Shown: in pieces, positions 1 to 10,351 of the stretch | Position numbering within the stretch: the stretch's first letter is position 1 | Layout of the letters: the number at the start of each line of letters is the position of its first letter | Assembly: GCA_026874595.1 (NCBI GenBank) | Contig: CM049309.1 | Coordinates: 1,464,076-1,528,075 of the forward strand | DNA: 64,000 bases | Direction of reading: 5' to 3' | Source of the DNA: Sipunculus nudus | Taxonomy: Eukaryota > Annelida > Sipuncula > Golfingiida > Sipunculidae | Program-made: the position numbers and the translations under genes | Notes under the pieces: generated by a model | The model's input: the letters and a program-made list of their open reading frames with translations, nothing else | Told to the model about the DNA's origin: nothing | Database searches by the model: none

Positions 1-1015
1 AGAACTAACGAGGTGACGTTAGGCTTGCCCAAGCTGGAAATTAGGTCGCGGAGACGAGCGCCAAATGGACCGAAAGAGTCAGTTACGGGTCAAACCCCCG
101 CGCGAGGAACGGCCATGAAAAAGGCTGTGCACGACCGGTATGGCCGGGACGACGGAGCGGGGGCCCGACGAGCCAATGAGAGGTCCGTACAGGAAAGCCG
201 CGTCCGCAGAATGTGGTTAGATGGGGGCGGAGGAGGAGTTGCCGGACGGGAGCGGGTGGGCCGGTCGGAACGATCCAATGCATGGACTACGAGGGCCTAA
301 GGGGGCCGCCAAACAGAAGATACCCCGTAAAGATGAGCGGAAAGCGCAGCCAAATCAGCCGGAGTTCGAGTTTCCAGGTACGTTATGAATGGATACAGGC
401 CGAGAGGCACAGTAAAACACAAGTACCACAATACGCCTATTAACCTGGCGGTGTTCAGCACAGGCATGGGCGGACGCTTGACAAATACCATACAGTGTGG
501 GCAGATCCGGTGAGACGGCGAGGAGGTTAGAGTAAATCATCCACCAGCCCCGCCGCCGGACGGCTGAGCCCCTCGAAAACCGGCAGGAGACGGTCGGTTT
601 TCAGGGCAGATGAAGAAAAGAGGAATGCCCAACCGTGAACTGTTGGACCAGCCCGGACTCTAGACATATGGGGGCCTAAGGAACGGCCGGAAGATCCGGA
701 AAGGGATCAAACGATCAAACCTGACTCCTGGTACCCTCTGGAGGTCCAGAGGGTGCCGGGGGACCACGCCATATTAGACCCGGGCGGTACTGGGGCCCTG
801 GTAGCGGTCGAGATTGACCCCGAGACGGCGGCTTGGAGGTTCCCGTAAATATCAACTGAATGAACGGGGAATGCCATACACACTGGCGGGTGTGGAGGAA
901 GGCAAAGGAGGACGGCCGGATACAATTAAAAACCGGCCGCCGACGCCATGGAAGTCTGAGGCTGTAAACGACTGAACTTCAGACCATCAGGTTGTGGCTC
1001 CTTCGGGGAGGTAGC

Positions 1016-1345
1016 GTACGCCAAGCCGGGCGTTGCATCACGATCTCCGACCACTGATCGTATGCCAGGGCGGGATCGGCCGGGTGAAGCTAGGTCCATT
1101 AGCGCAGAGGTGCGCGGACGCCAAGCCTGGCGTTGCAGCGTGATCGCCGACCACTGATCTTATGCCAGGGTGGGATCGGCCGTGAGAGAGGCGCGGACGT
1201 CAAGCCGGACGTAGCAGCGCGCTCACCGACCACTGATCTGATGCCAGGGCGGGATCTGCCTGGAGAGATGCGCGTACGCCAAGCATGGCGTAGCAGCGCG
1301 ATCACTGACCACTGATCTTATGCCAGGGCGGGATCGGCCGTGCGC
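1016..1345. repeat. Tandem repeat, about 79 bp, four copies
   Basis: Four diverged units begin at 1016, 1116, 1195 and 1274, spaced 100, 79 and 79 bp. Each has a variant of GTACGCCAAGCCGGCGT, then a GACCACTGATC core and a TGCCAGGGCGGGATC block. The first unit carries about 20 extra bases. Such subrepeats are common in untranslated or terminal regions of retroelements, which is why the block is suspected to be mobile. Confidence 0.85.
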
Positions 1346-1805
1346 GGTAGGCCAGCAGCAGGACCTAGCCCAGAAGTCACAGGAACCGGGCCCGCACGCG
1401 GAACAGCAGCTGAAGTCTGAAACAAAGCGGAGGCCGGCCGGCCAAGGATCGCCGAGCAGCCCGCCGGAGCAGCAGGAACCACAGGAAGCGAAGGCGGCTG
1501 AAAAAAGCGTAATGACCTACCTCAGCTCTATGAAGTCCCTAGGAAGCCAGCTTGACAGCAACAGCCGGCCCCGGAAACCAAGAAGGAAGCTGGCGGGGGG
1601 CCGGCGGGGAGGACAGCGGGCAAAGGCCGAGAACCGGGTAGGAGAGGCAAGCGGGCGAACGGACACGGGCCTAGACAAATCGTCTAGATCCGACACCATG
1701 GAAGAGCAAAACGTGAGAGTTTACTCAATTTGGTATAAGCGGACAGGGGCCGAATGTGATGAATTAATAGGAAAGAGATTTAGCGGTAGAACTACCGGGA
1801 AGTAA
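1320..1805 (+). other. Unrecognised open frame, 161 codons
   Basis: This frame starts inside the last 79-bp tandem unit and runs 161 codons. The predicted product is rich in Gln, Arg, Lys, Ser and Gly in its first 130 residues (low complexity, basic) with a less biased tail (VYSIWYKRTGAECDELIG). No known domain is recognised. Beginning in a tandem repeat and having GC-rich composition weaken it as a real gene, because stop codons are rare by chance here. It could be a retroelement gag or leader fragment. Confidence 0.2.
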
Positions 1806-1868
1806 CTGCACAGGTTAATCTGGATGGGGAACGTAACACGGACGTGTTGCGTCCACCCATGGTAGGAT

Positions 1869-1882
1869 CCCCCCCCCCCCCC
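1869..1882. repeat. Poly(C) run, 14 bases
   Basis: An uninterrupted run of 14 C. It is a likely source of length error in assembly and breaks any frame crossing it. Confidence 0.9.
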
Positions 1883-1917
1883 AGGAGGAACAACGGGACC
1901 AGATAAGGGCACTGTGT

Positions 1918-2370
1918 ATGGGGAACCCCTACAACCGGGGAAGGGGACCAGGCATGGAACAGGGCCCAATTGTCAGACGACCACGGCTGACAAAAGAAGC
2001 AGGGATCTGCAGGGCCCCGGCCTGTGTCATTGTGGGAACGGCAGGTGAAACAAGTGGGGTGAGAATCCCAAGGTGGGATAAATTAACCACAAGAACAGTA
2101 AAGAGCTCCATGGCGGGAAGGGAAAAGAAACACTACTTACAATTCAGTTGGCAAACCAGATTGTACAAACCAAAACAGTGGACGAATCGCGCAGAGCGTG
2201 ATCACACGTCCATCATGGCTGACGCCAGAAGAAAATGTGATTACAGGAAACGGAAGTGTGACCTAGATACACGGGAACGAGGCGAGATGGGCGATAATAG
2301 GCCCAATAAGGGAATATTTTCGGTTGGCTTACTCTGGCGTATAAACTTTAACAGAGAAAATTCTCCTTAA
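1918..2370 (+). other. Unrecognised open frame, 150 codons
   Basis: A 150-codon open frame encoding a basic product with scattered Cys residues (for example CRAPAC and a lysine/arginine-rich stretch near codons 105-125). No family is recognised and there are no clear splice or promoter cues. It follows the poly(C) run and may be a fragment of the same suspected retroelement. It may equally be a chance frame in GC-rich sequence. Confidence 0.15.
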
Positions 2371-3082
2371 TACAGAAACAGCTCACAATTATGTTTACGT
2401 AATAAAACTCGGCATATCGCTTGCGAAGGCTGGGTCCGACGCCATGTACCGAGCAGACTGATCTAACAGCTCTCCTTAGTTTAGTCCGACAGAGGATCTT
2501 GCCCCTCTAACTCCGCTGTGTTAGGGGGTTCTGCGATTGAGTCCCAAACGATCACCCGACTCTTCCTCCTGACCTATGGAGGGAGGGAATTCTGTCTGTT
2601 GTTTTGAACGGAGATCTAGAGAGCTAGCTGTCTGACCTGGAGCTACGTGACTCGATGGGAGTTTGTGATCTCTTACGGTCGAATGCATAGCCCTGTCCGC
2701 CGCGTCTACTCCTAATCCAGGATGACGCAAGACGGAAAATCCCGGAAGTTCTCCTACAGAAGGTCCATAGACCCTGGTGCAACTCTGCCTAGATAGGTTA
2801 GACAGGCCTAATGTTCTTTCCCCCCCGTCGACTCAAACTGTGGGGAGGGGTGAAAACGCGTGTAAGTCTGCATTCTGTTGGGGACCAACGTGTGTCTCCA
2901 CCGTCCGGAAATCCAAATGTTTAAGCTGGCTAGGGGGTGGAGTGGAAAAACTGAGTTCCGCCCACACAGATTTAATAAGTTCTTCGGATCCCCCTGTTGT
3001 TCTATGTTTTCTGCCAGAGTTTCTAACCGGGCTGAGGCAGACGTTGTGTCACTACTATTGTTGGCTCTAAACATGGCATAGC

Positions 3083-3497
3083 CTAAGGCGGGCCGGTCAC
3101 CTCCGAAACAGGGGCCAGGGACAGAGGGACTGTAACCGAAACCATAAGCGAGTTTGTAGCTGAAGGGGAGACTACGGAAGGAGCCAAATTCCTTAAGGAA
3201 ACGTCCGCCCGTTTGGGTTTAGTCACCAAAGAACAACTCCCCCCCCCCTTCCCGGCTGCGCGAGGATGATCTCTCACCTGTCTTGGTGGGAACTTTAGAC
3301 GAGGACGAGGGCTTATAATGGGACTCGTATCTTTTCCACGCTTTCCTGTCCCAGGTCAAACAAAAGGCACAGGGAGCAGAAGCTCCCCTGCACTGGGCTG
3401 AGTTCGCTAGACAATCGGGACAAAGGCCGTGAACGTCCAATGAAGCTAAGAGGGAGGAACAATCATTACGAGAGAGGCCACGCTTGGGTGAAGCCAT
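3083..3497 (-). pseudogene. Gag-like Cys/His-rich ORF, frameshifted at a poly(C) run
   Basis: Read on the - strand from ATG at 3497. After about 20 residues comes a compact Cys/His/Trp cluster (VHGLCPDCLANSAQC, then CAFCLTW and a W-x2-Y), followed by a Ser/Arg-rich stretch. The order His-x2-Cys-x2-Cys, Cys, Cys-x2-Cys-x2-Trp recalls the first ORF of invertebrate retroelements, DIRS-like ones among them; that comparison is from memory. The frame ends at 3219, but an adjacent frame stays open from about 3277 down to 3083. The switch coincides with the C run at 3239-3247, so a broken ORF or a homopolymer sequencing error is likely. No pol region is seen. Confidence 0.4.
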
Positions 3498-3720
3498 ACT
3501 AGGAAGTAAACAATTCCAACTATAATTCCAAAAGGGGACCGTGCGGGGTACTTACCCTTTGAGGCCTGGCGTATACTGAGCAGACAGTTAACCAGCACGT
3601 CCGTCTCGGAAGAGCGACTAGTGGAAAGTGAATATGGCGGAGTGTCCTAGAGGGCAGCTAGCGTCAGAGGTCGCCCTGGCAATGACCTAATTTTACCTTG
3701 TTGGAGAAAACCCAGAGGTA

Positions 3721-4129
3721 GAAGGTTAAGCACCATGCATTCCTGGAACAATTTAAATCCAATTAATGAAACCATTTCTGGCTCTCATTACCCAGGGCTC
3801 ATGGTAGTGTCTAGCATGCCTGAGGGTAGATGGCCCCTGTCAAACCTACAGGGATCCTATATGAAGTACCATCTGGGACAAGCTGCACCAACAAGCATTA
3901 AGACAAGTCGTTTATTTAGTGGAGTCCCAGTGTGATAAGGAGACAGATGAAGTTTAACAACTCTGAAGTTCAGTACCCACAGGGACTATCTATTTCTTTA
4001 GCCACCACACTTACCAAATCAGTTTCAGTTTGTGATAATATTTTATTCTAAATTTGGATAGAGTTAGATCATTTCAAACTTATCTGCTGTGTTGTTGTAT
4101 TTTCATGTGTGTGAGAAATCCGACATTAC
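3721..4129. other. No recognisable feature
   Basis: A 66-codon + frame at 3735-3935 matches nothing known and has no splice context. The rest is plain AT-rich sequence. It belongs to the first intron downstream of the - strand EF-hand-like exon. Confidence 0.5.
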
Positions 4130-4270
4130 CTGAGGAAGACTGATGCCGTTGATCCTCATTTCTTCATGCATGGCCTGGACCTCCTCCGCTGTCAGGTACC
4201 CTTTCAGAGTGGGGTCATACATGCGCCAGATGGCATCAAGTGTACCATCCTTCTCTGGTACACTACCCAT
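4130..4270 (-). CDS. First coding exon of a gene with a degenerate EF-hand-like motif
   Basis: Read on the - strand, ATG at 4270-4268 opens 47 codons that end in CAG followed by a good donor (GTAATG). The peptide contains DGTLDAIWRMYDPTLKGYLT followed by AEEVQAMHEEMRINGISLPQ. This is helix, loop, helix, with the loop D-P-T-L-K-G-Y-L-T-A-E-E keeping EF-hand positions 1 (D), 6 (G), 8 (L) and 12 (E). Position 5 is Lys, so calcium binding is doubtful. The start is supported by a TAG in the same frame just upstream (TGG TAG AGC). An acceptor AG lies at 4284-4285, or alternatively near 4292, so a 5' UTR exon should lie further right. The gene runs leftwards, divergent from FAM91A1. The exact family was not identified. 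Confidence 0.7.
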
Positions 4271-4283
4271 ATTGCTCTACCAA

Positions 4284-4857
4284 CTGTTTAATCTACAATG
4301 AAAGATATGTATCAAATTTTAAATAATATTAAGCAAATAAGCAGTTCTTTGAAGTGTGGTAGAGCTTAATTAGGTGATGCTAATTAATTGTTTATGTTCA
4401 AACTGTACTATTAACTTTATATGTGAAGAACCATGCATTGATACCATTTTCTACATTTATATTCTTTGGGTCACATTTCATGTGTATGTAAAGTTTCATT
4501 TAATTTCATAAGGTAGTTTTTGTATAATGTGTCAGTAACATGAGGAATCACAGATTTAATTAATTGCTGTAACAGAATGTAAATATATGTATCTTGGCAT
4601 GATCCTATCAGTGTTAATGAGCAGCCCATCAGTGTTACCCTGGTAGCATCAGGGTCAAGGTATAATGATGCTGCCAGATGTCTAGGCAGCAGCAGTTTTG
4701 AATTGACCACTGAGCTGGACACATCAACTGACCAGCATGCTGTATACACATATTTACTGAATATACCAACTCTACCACTTCAGGACTTATTGTTGTTTGT
4801 GTTTTACTAATTCCCCACAAACACCAGATCCCGCGAGAGCTTTAAGATGCCAGATCA
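4284..4857. other. AT-rich sequence, nothing recognised
   Basis: Presumed 5' UTR intron of the - strand EF-hand-like gene, preceding (on the + strand) a TIR element. The 92-codon and 61-codon - frames here have no recognisable domain and no splice context. Confidence 0.5.
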
Positions 4858-4861
4858 TACT

Positions 4862-5761
4862 GGGTGGGGTGATAGACAAAGCCCACCATACAAAAGCCCT
4901 CCTCTGAAAGTGCAGACCAATACAAAAGCCCACCCTTGACTAAAATATAAAATAAAATGATTTTTTCTTTCACAAATATATTGTTGTTTTTCAAACGTTT
5001 TTTTAAATACTACTGTATCCACTTCAAAATGTACATAATATTCTCTCATACTTAAACTATGTATTATTATATATGTTTAGGTGCTCATGTGCATGTACAT
5101 GCATCTATACATTCAACTGACAACCAAAAATATTCAGCTGACTCACTTAATTTATTAAGTTGTTCCAATTATCTTTATATATTTCAAGATTTAGTTTATA
5201 CATAGGATGACATATTAATGAAATCTCTCATTTATTATATTAACATTGGTAACATGAATTCAGTTGACAGTTTTCCTTTATGTTTCTTTTTATTATGTTT
5301 CTGCGGGTGTGTTTAATTTCATCAGTTCATTCCACTGTTATTAAAATGGCTCTATATGTATAAAATAAAAAAAAGATGAAATATTTAGTCAGTTATTTTG
5401 TGTTGTTCAGTATTCCAGTAACTCTAAGCTGCAATTTTATTAAATTTCAAGGTTTCATTAATTTAAATAGATTTTATTACATTTCACAGTTAAATCTCAA
5501 TCATATGCCATTTGTGAACATAACAGATATATGCAAGTACATGCACATGGGTACATTCACATATATAATACATACTATTATAATAATATACATTTGGAGG
5601 TGGATATTTAATAATATAAGAAAAAAACATCAATATATTTGTGCCAAAGAAACCATTAAATTTTATATTTAAGTCAAGGTGGGCTTTTGTCCTAGTCTGC
5701 ACTTTTAGGGGTGGGCTTTAATCTGGTGGGCTTTTGTCGGGTTGGCTGTTGTCCTACACCC
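4862..5761. mobile_element. 900-bp TIR element with 4-bp target duplication TACT
   Basis: The left end (from 4862, GGGTGGGGTG) and the right end (to 5761, CTACACCC) are inverted copies over roughly 85-100 bp. Shared blocks include ACAAAAGCCCACC, AGTGCAGAC and CCACCTTGAC with TTAAATATAAA nearby, with small indels. The sequence TACT flanks both ends (4858-4861 and 5762-5765). The interior is AT-rich with no transposase, so this is a non-autonomous DNA transposon of unassigned superfamily. Confidence 0.75.
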
Positions 5762-5796
5762 TACTTGGTGTGCCATCACTGTGATTCCTGTATATA

Positions 5797-5813
5797 CCCC
5801 CCCCCCCCCCCCC
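5797..5813. repeat. Poly(C) run, 17 bases
   Basis: Homopolymer just right of the 900-bp TIR element. Confidence 0.9.
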
Positions 5814-5824
5814 GGTGCCAGGTA

Positions 5825-5940
5825 AATATGGCTAGGGTAAAAATGGCTAAGGTAAAAATTTCTAAGGAAAAAATTCTAAAGTAAAAATTTCTAAGGTAAA
5901 ACATCTGAAATAAAATGGCTAAGGTAGAACTTGCTAAATT
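5825..5940. repeat. Short degenerate tandem repeat, about 16 bp
   Basis: Six to seven imperfect copies of a unit like GGTAAAAATTTCTAA or GGTAAAAATGGCTAA. Confidence 0.7.
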
Positions 5941-5945
5941 GAAAA

Positions 5946-6731
5946 TAAACAGGTGACAGATTAAATTTTGAATTTAGATATTCAAACATCACTATTCATC
6001 TGCAAACTGCATGTGGTGGACATTCTAGATGGGACTTTTTGGACCATGATATTTTAGCCAGATTATAGGTTTCCATAAAAAGGGGAATGATAATAGATTT
6101 TTAATAACAAATTAATCATTTAAATATACTTCTTGAAACAGAAAATACATCAATTTACAACAATTTAAAGCTTAATATTATATCTGTAAACAAGCAGTCT
6201 GTAACCTCCTTGGTTACACTAACAAAAATACATGTTTACATGACCAAATAAAATTCAAAGACAATTTAACTAATGATAACTGATAAATTTCATCCAGATA
6301 TGTGATAACAATTTGTAGAAGAAAGGCAGAATATTTTATGAAAAGTATTAAATGATCTATCCCCATGTCTTCAGGTAAAAAATACACCTTGCAAATATAT
6401 GGTACAGGACTGCCTTTAATTAATGTGATAAAAATACAAAGTTGATGAATTATATATATTTATTAACTGGAAAATCTAATACTTCCATTCATATACTAAA
6501 ATATCATAAATCTTTCTTTTATTAGGAACAACCAACATGTTAATTGCAGGAAGTCACACTGAGGAATGTTTAGAGAAATGAGAACAATTGAATTTAATAC
6601 TTCATCAGGAAACTGTTTTCCGTAAAATGGAAAGTTTTGCTTTTTTTGGCTGATCAATGTTAAGAGTTCAGTGATAATCATTTAATATGTATATACTGTG
6701 CAATCATCCTGTGCAACTCTCAAGACTTTAC
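5946..6731. other. AT-rich sequence, nothing recognised
   Basis: No repeat family, exon or RNA gene could be identified in these roughly 790 bases. Confidence 0.5.
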
Positions 6732-6890
6732 CTGTGCACTTAGCCAAGACCTGACAGCACTCGTCTGGGCAAATGAAGACACGGATTCTTCTGTGACTGG
6801 CCCTACTGATGAGGTGCTAACCATAAGCTGATAAGGATTGAGCCAGGAAACAAGTGTTTTCCAAACACTTCCCGCCTCTTTGAGCTACTG
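6732..6890 (-). other. Possible 5' exon of the divergent - strand gene
   Basis: On the - strand a locally GC-richer stretch ends in GCACAG followed by a donor-like GTAAAG (exon edge at 6732). An ATG at 6824 opens 31 codons to that donor (MVSTSSVGPVTEESVSSFAQ onward). Joined to the acceptor near 4284 this frame meets a stop, so it would be a 5' UTR exon with a short uORF, or the first exon of another transcript. A GCGGGAAGTG motif near its 5' edge resembles an ETS/E2F-type promoter site. No transcript evidence is available. Confidence 0.3.
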
Positions 6891-7138
6891 AAAGCTTGTA
6901 CCCATGCCTAATATATAAACCTATACAATTATGAAACAAACTAATTGACAAATTGTATTTATTTGCAGAAAAATATACATTTTATTTGTCTTTAAAAATC
7001 TGGCAAGAAATTTGAATGTAAGTAAACTGCAAGTTTTACTCAATTGAATCATATATGTTTAAAATTATGTTTAACACAATAACAATTTAACTTTGAAATG
7101 CATTTCAATGTAAACCTTAAAGTGCACACATGTAAACT

Positions 7139-7139
7139 A

Positions 7140-7210
<71 letters not shown>
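7139..7210. repeat. (AT)n microsatellite
   Basis: About 70 bases of alternating A and T directly next to the left pseudo-LTR of the Penelope-like element. Confidence 0.95.
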
Positions 7211-7213
<3 letters not shown>

Positions 7214-7224
7214 TATGAATATAC

Positions 7225-7357
7225 ATGTTAAGGTATGTGATGAATCTGGATCACGACCGTCAGTTTCGCCTCGTCGGCTCGTCAGGCGACTGAAATTCAA
7301 CTAGTTGCGATATTGGTTTTTATAATTTCTTTTTAGCTTGGTTGGGTGCCCTTGGAC
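7225..7357 (-). repeat. Penelope pseudo-LTR, left copy (3' side of the coding strand)
   Basis: Runs from ATGTTAAGGTATGTGATG to CCCTTGGAC and is collinear with 9588-9719. The C-terminal codons of the GIY-YIG ORF overlap it. Confidence 0.9.
7242..7298 (-). ncRNA. Hammerhead ribozyme, left pseudo-LTR
   Basis: On the - strand the core reads CTGACGA (7285-7279), a 3-bp stem II (GCC/GGC) with loop GACGA, then GAAAC (7267-7263), a short stem III closed as AC-T/G-GT, and the cleavage triplet GUC (7257-7255). Predicted cleavage is between 7255 and 7254. Helix I forms from AGTCGC region pairs next to the core (C-G, G-U, C-G, U-A, G-U). After an internal loop it continues as a second run, GAATTT with AGATTC. 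This is the open-helix-I layout with minimal helix III known from Penelope-like elements. Self-cleavage itself is inferred. Confidence 0.85.
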
Positions 7358-9487
7358 CATGGCGGCAGGTGGAAATAATTTCTGAACGTTTGTTCAAAAG
7401 GTTCTTTTGTTTTGAGCTTATGATTGCTAGTTTCTCTGCCAAGCACAGATTGCACTGACGTGAAGAGGTCATAAATGTGTTTGACTGCTGAATTATTGAC
7501 CAGGTGATAGTGAAGCTTTGTTGCTTGTCTTTCAGGGTCCAAATGTGTTTGGCAAGCTCGGTTTCGTTTGAATGGGTCCTGTGCGTGAATGATTTCTTGT
7601 GGTTGTAATACCTTTGTTTGAAGGGACCTCCGGTCATGCCGATGTATGAGTTAACTGTACCGTTACTGTGTACGTCGGCTTGGTAAACAGTGGACGGGGT
7701 TAGGCACTTTCCATTGAGAGGGCAGTCAGATTTGTCACGGCAGTTGCATAGCCTTTGTTGTGTGGGTTCTCCTTATTGCCTTTCAGACAGTAATCTTGTA
7801 TTGTGGCTTTGTATTATTGATCTAACGTTCTTCATGCAGCTATAGCTAATTTTCAGATTGTTTTTGTTGAATAATTTGTGCAATGCGTGATTTTTTGGAA
7901 AATGTTTGGCTACAAGTTTCAAGAAAATTTTGCCGATATTTGTTTTCACGATTGCACTGTACGGGGGTTAAACCAAATGATATTTCTGATTCGGTTTTTG
8001 CGGCGTTTTCCGGCAGCTTCCTGTGGGGAGGTATAACTAAGTTTTTGCTTGTATCCGCTATTGTTGAGTGCTTGTTCGTATTCTTTTGTTGCTTTTCTGA
8101 AGGTGTTTTCATCTTGAGAAAGTTCTGAAAGGCACTTGTTGACAGCCGCAGGGATGTTTTGAATAATAGCAGGGGGGGGTGGTCTGATTTGGTATTTATA
8201 AACATTGGTTGATTGTTTGGCTTCCTGTACGGGCTAAAATTTCCAGATTGGAGGTCCAGTGAGACATCTAGGTAGTTGACTGATGTCAGGTTTGTTTCCA
8301 CTTTGGTTTTCAGATCCATGGTGGTGAAGATTTCAGTGAGTTTTTTCCTGATCCTGTCTGCTTCGGGTCCTGATACTGATTTCAGGGCTGCTAGTCCGTC
8401 ATCTCTGTACAAACCGACGTTCATATCGGGGAACTCTTTTCGTATGGTGCTCAGGGTGTATAAACCAACCAATTCACACACTTTGGCTCCGTCATAACTC
8501 CCCATTGTTACATCAAATGTGCTGGGCCCTTTCTCAGTCTTTTGCCAGGGGGTGCCATTGTCAAATAAGAGGGAATTTCAAGAGTGCGTGATGGCTTGGA
8601 GATTCAGGTCTTAGAGGTTGGTGTATTTTCCCGCCCACTTTAAAGCCGTTGCCAGCAAGTGGTGGGATACTGATGGGTAGAAGTCCACGATGTCAAAGAC
8701 CATGAAGGTATGTTTAGGTTTATCTTTTATGGATTTGAACCAGTTTATTACTGACCTTGTGTTTTTCCACTGATTTACTGGTGCAGAACATCGCACGCAT
8801 TGGTTGATTTGGTCTAGGATAGCTTTGCTGACTTTTCCCATTTCACTTTTGCAAGGATTTATTAGTCTACATGGTGTGTTTCTTTGGAAATTTTCCTTGC
8901 GGTCCTTGAAGGTGATAAAAGCTTGCTTTTCGGACATGGGGGATATTCTGTCGTCAATATTGAGATTTGAAGCTATTTCGAATAATTCATCGTTGATGTT
9001 TTTCATGGTGGTTTGGTCTGTGGCTTTGTACTTTGATGTGATATTGTCCCTTAGTAATTTTTTGTATTTGTGAGGTTCTATTGTGTAGGCATTTCGTGTT
9101 TTATCTGGGAAGACTATAGCTTTCTTACTTGATGTAATTTCTTTGATGTCCTTTTTCAGTTTTGACGGGAATGGGTTGATGATTTGCCTTAATTCTACGT
9201 TTTCTGTCATTTCAATGAGGTCGGACTCAGAGTCTTAACTCCTCAATCTGCGGCGGGGTGCGCCTTGATTTGAGTCAAAACTTGTTGTTCTGATTTCCGT
9301 CACATTCTCTTTCATTCCTTTTGTAGAAAAATGCCTTCCATCTCATTCTTTTGATGACCAGCTCGACTTTTTCTATATGCCGTGGCTTGTATTCCTTAGG
9401 TGATGGAAGAGGGACGTTTTTCGCTGAATAGCTGAAGTTGAAACGGTTCATCACGGTGTTGATAACCGGGCGGAAAAGGGTGCTCAA
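7320..9487 (-). pseudogene. Penelope reverse transcriptase / GIY-YIG endonuclease, broken by frameshifts and stops
   Basis: The protein is split. An N-terminal piece reads from about 9487 to 9236. A frame change leads into an RT piece (9235 to 8611) with motif A HTFMVFDIVDFYPSV. Stops follow, then the RT palm and thumb (about 8592 to 7846) with GSYDGAKVCELVGLY and the catalytic YRDDGLA. After more breaks a linker with CNCR and CPLNGKC leads to STVYQADV and SYIGMTGGPFKQRYYNH, then NETELAKHIW and a C-terminus LNKRSEIISTCRHGPR ending at 7320. Both RT aspartate motifs and the GIY-YIG core residues (Tyr pairs, Arg, His, Glu) are still readable. In intact relatives this enzyme nicks the target and reverse-transcribes the element RNA in the nucleus. 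This copy is unlikely to be active. Confidence 0.9.
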
Positions 9488-9587
9488 CTTGGATCAGAGC
9501 GGTCATATATAAGTAGAAATGATCTGCGGGTATGCAGTCTTTCCTCCGCAGTCACACAGCGCTCCATGTTCTGCAACAGAGCATGAT

Positions 9588-9719
9588 ATGTTAAGGTATG
9601 TGATGAATCTGGATCACGACCGTCAGTTTCGCCTCGTCGGCTCGTCAGGTGACTGAAATTCAACTAGTTGCGATATTGGTTTTTATAAATTTTTTTAGCA
9701 CGGTTGGTTGCCCTTGGAC
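9588..9719 (-). repeat. Penelope pseudo-LTR, right copy (5' side of the coding strand)
   Basis: Direct repeat of 7225-7357 with a handful of substitutions. It precedes the ORF on the coding strand. About 90 bases of non-coding sequence lie between it and the first readable codons. Confidence 0.9.
9605..9661 (-). ncRNA. Hammerhead ribozyme, right pseudo-LTR
   Basis: The core is the same as in the left copy: CTGACGA, GCC-GACGA-GGC, GAAAC, cleavage triplet GUC. The only change in helix I replaces a G-U pair by A-U (CAGTCAC instead of CAGTCGC before the core), so pairing is kept. Conservation of the whole motif in both terminal repeats matches the role proposed for these ribozymes in processing element RNA. 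Confidence 0.85.
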
Positions 9720-10350
9720 TTGCTGCAGTCTTGCAGCGCTGACATATATAGTAAACAATACAAGCGCTGCAGCCTCTGGCGGGGAGAGTCTATACTATCT
9801 AAGTTTGTACGGATCCGTACAGACCCACAGACACGTGTATGCCTTGTGAAGCGTGAGGACACCAAACAAACCCCACATATTATAATTGTTACAGATGCTT
9901 AGACTCCGTTGGGACCAAAACTTTTGCTGGATGATCAGCATTAATAAAGTATGGGCACTTACTCTGGATCAAGTCAGATATTACATCGTCTCCGTCTGGC
10001 CGATGGCGCTTTCCGGTTGGAAAAACCAATAGGAATTTAGCATCATTGACAACAAGCGATGTATGATGGGAAGGATGCTTATGAAAATATGGTCTATTCT
10101 AGTGCGCGGCACTGGCATTCCTGGGAAAAGCCCCCCTGAATTCATCTTTTGCATAGATTGCCCACCTAATTTGCATAGGATTCCTTTTCCGGTGGTGTCC
10201 AGTTGGCATGCAACATCTGAACCCCGGCAGTTCAAAGGATAAAAAAACATTTACAGGCGCACATAAAGGTGATATATCGATTTAATTTGATACATAAAAA
10301 GTTTATTTCTATATATAAATACAAGATTGTTTCTCTATCGCACAACAAGC
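9720..10350. other. Nothing recognised
   Basis: Moderately GC-richer than its surroundings, with an 89-codon - frame (9981-10250) of no known family. It may be further mobile-element debris between the Penelope element and the related fragment. Confidence 0.4.
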
Positions 10351-10351
10351 A

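Larger units (their letters stand above)
1..3720. other. GC-rich, purine-biased block, probably retroelement-derived
   Basis: Base composition here is far richer in G and C than the rest of the window and changes abruptly to ordinary AT-rich sequence near 3.7 kb. The block contains a 79-bp tandem repeat, a run of 14 C, several unrecognised open frames and, on the - strand near its right end, a Cys/His-rich gag-like ORF. No reverse transcriptase, integrase or tyrosine recombinase is visible, so the element class is unknown. It is cut by the window start. That it is mobile-element material is inferred from composition, tandem subrepeats and the gag-like ORF; a GC-rich isochore or unrecognised gene remains possible. 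Confidence 0.4.
7225..9719 (-). mobile_element. Penelope-like retroelement (EN+), nearly complete, with direct pseudo-LTRs
   Basis: A 2.5 kb unit. The - strand encodes, in order, an N-terminal region, a Penelope-type reverse transcriptase, a Cys-rich linker and a GIY-YIG endonuclease. It is bounded by two direct repeats of about 130 bp (7225-7357 and 9588-9719) that correspond to the pseudo-LTRs of this class. Each repeat holds a hammerhead ribozyme on the coding strand. The two repeats differ at only a few positions, so the insertion is fairly young, yet the ORF carries several frameshifts and stops. The (AT)n tract abuts its left edge; no target duplication was established. Confidence 0.9.

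Noticed and set aside
2436-3610. Possible direct repeat (GTACCGAGCAGACTG near 2447 and GTATACTGAGCAGACAG near 3571) as element ends
   Set aside because: Similarity is short and gapped, too weak to define termini.
7098-7304. 68-codon + frame with repeated Tyr-Ile
   Set aside because: Translation of the (AT)n tract running into the pseudo-LTR.
9981-10250. Small nuclear RNA-like or coding stretch
   Set aside because: No recognisable U-RNA signature or Sm site in context, and the 89-codon frame matches no family known to me.
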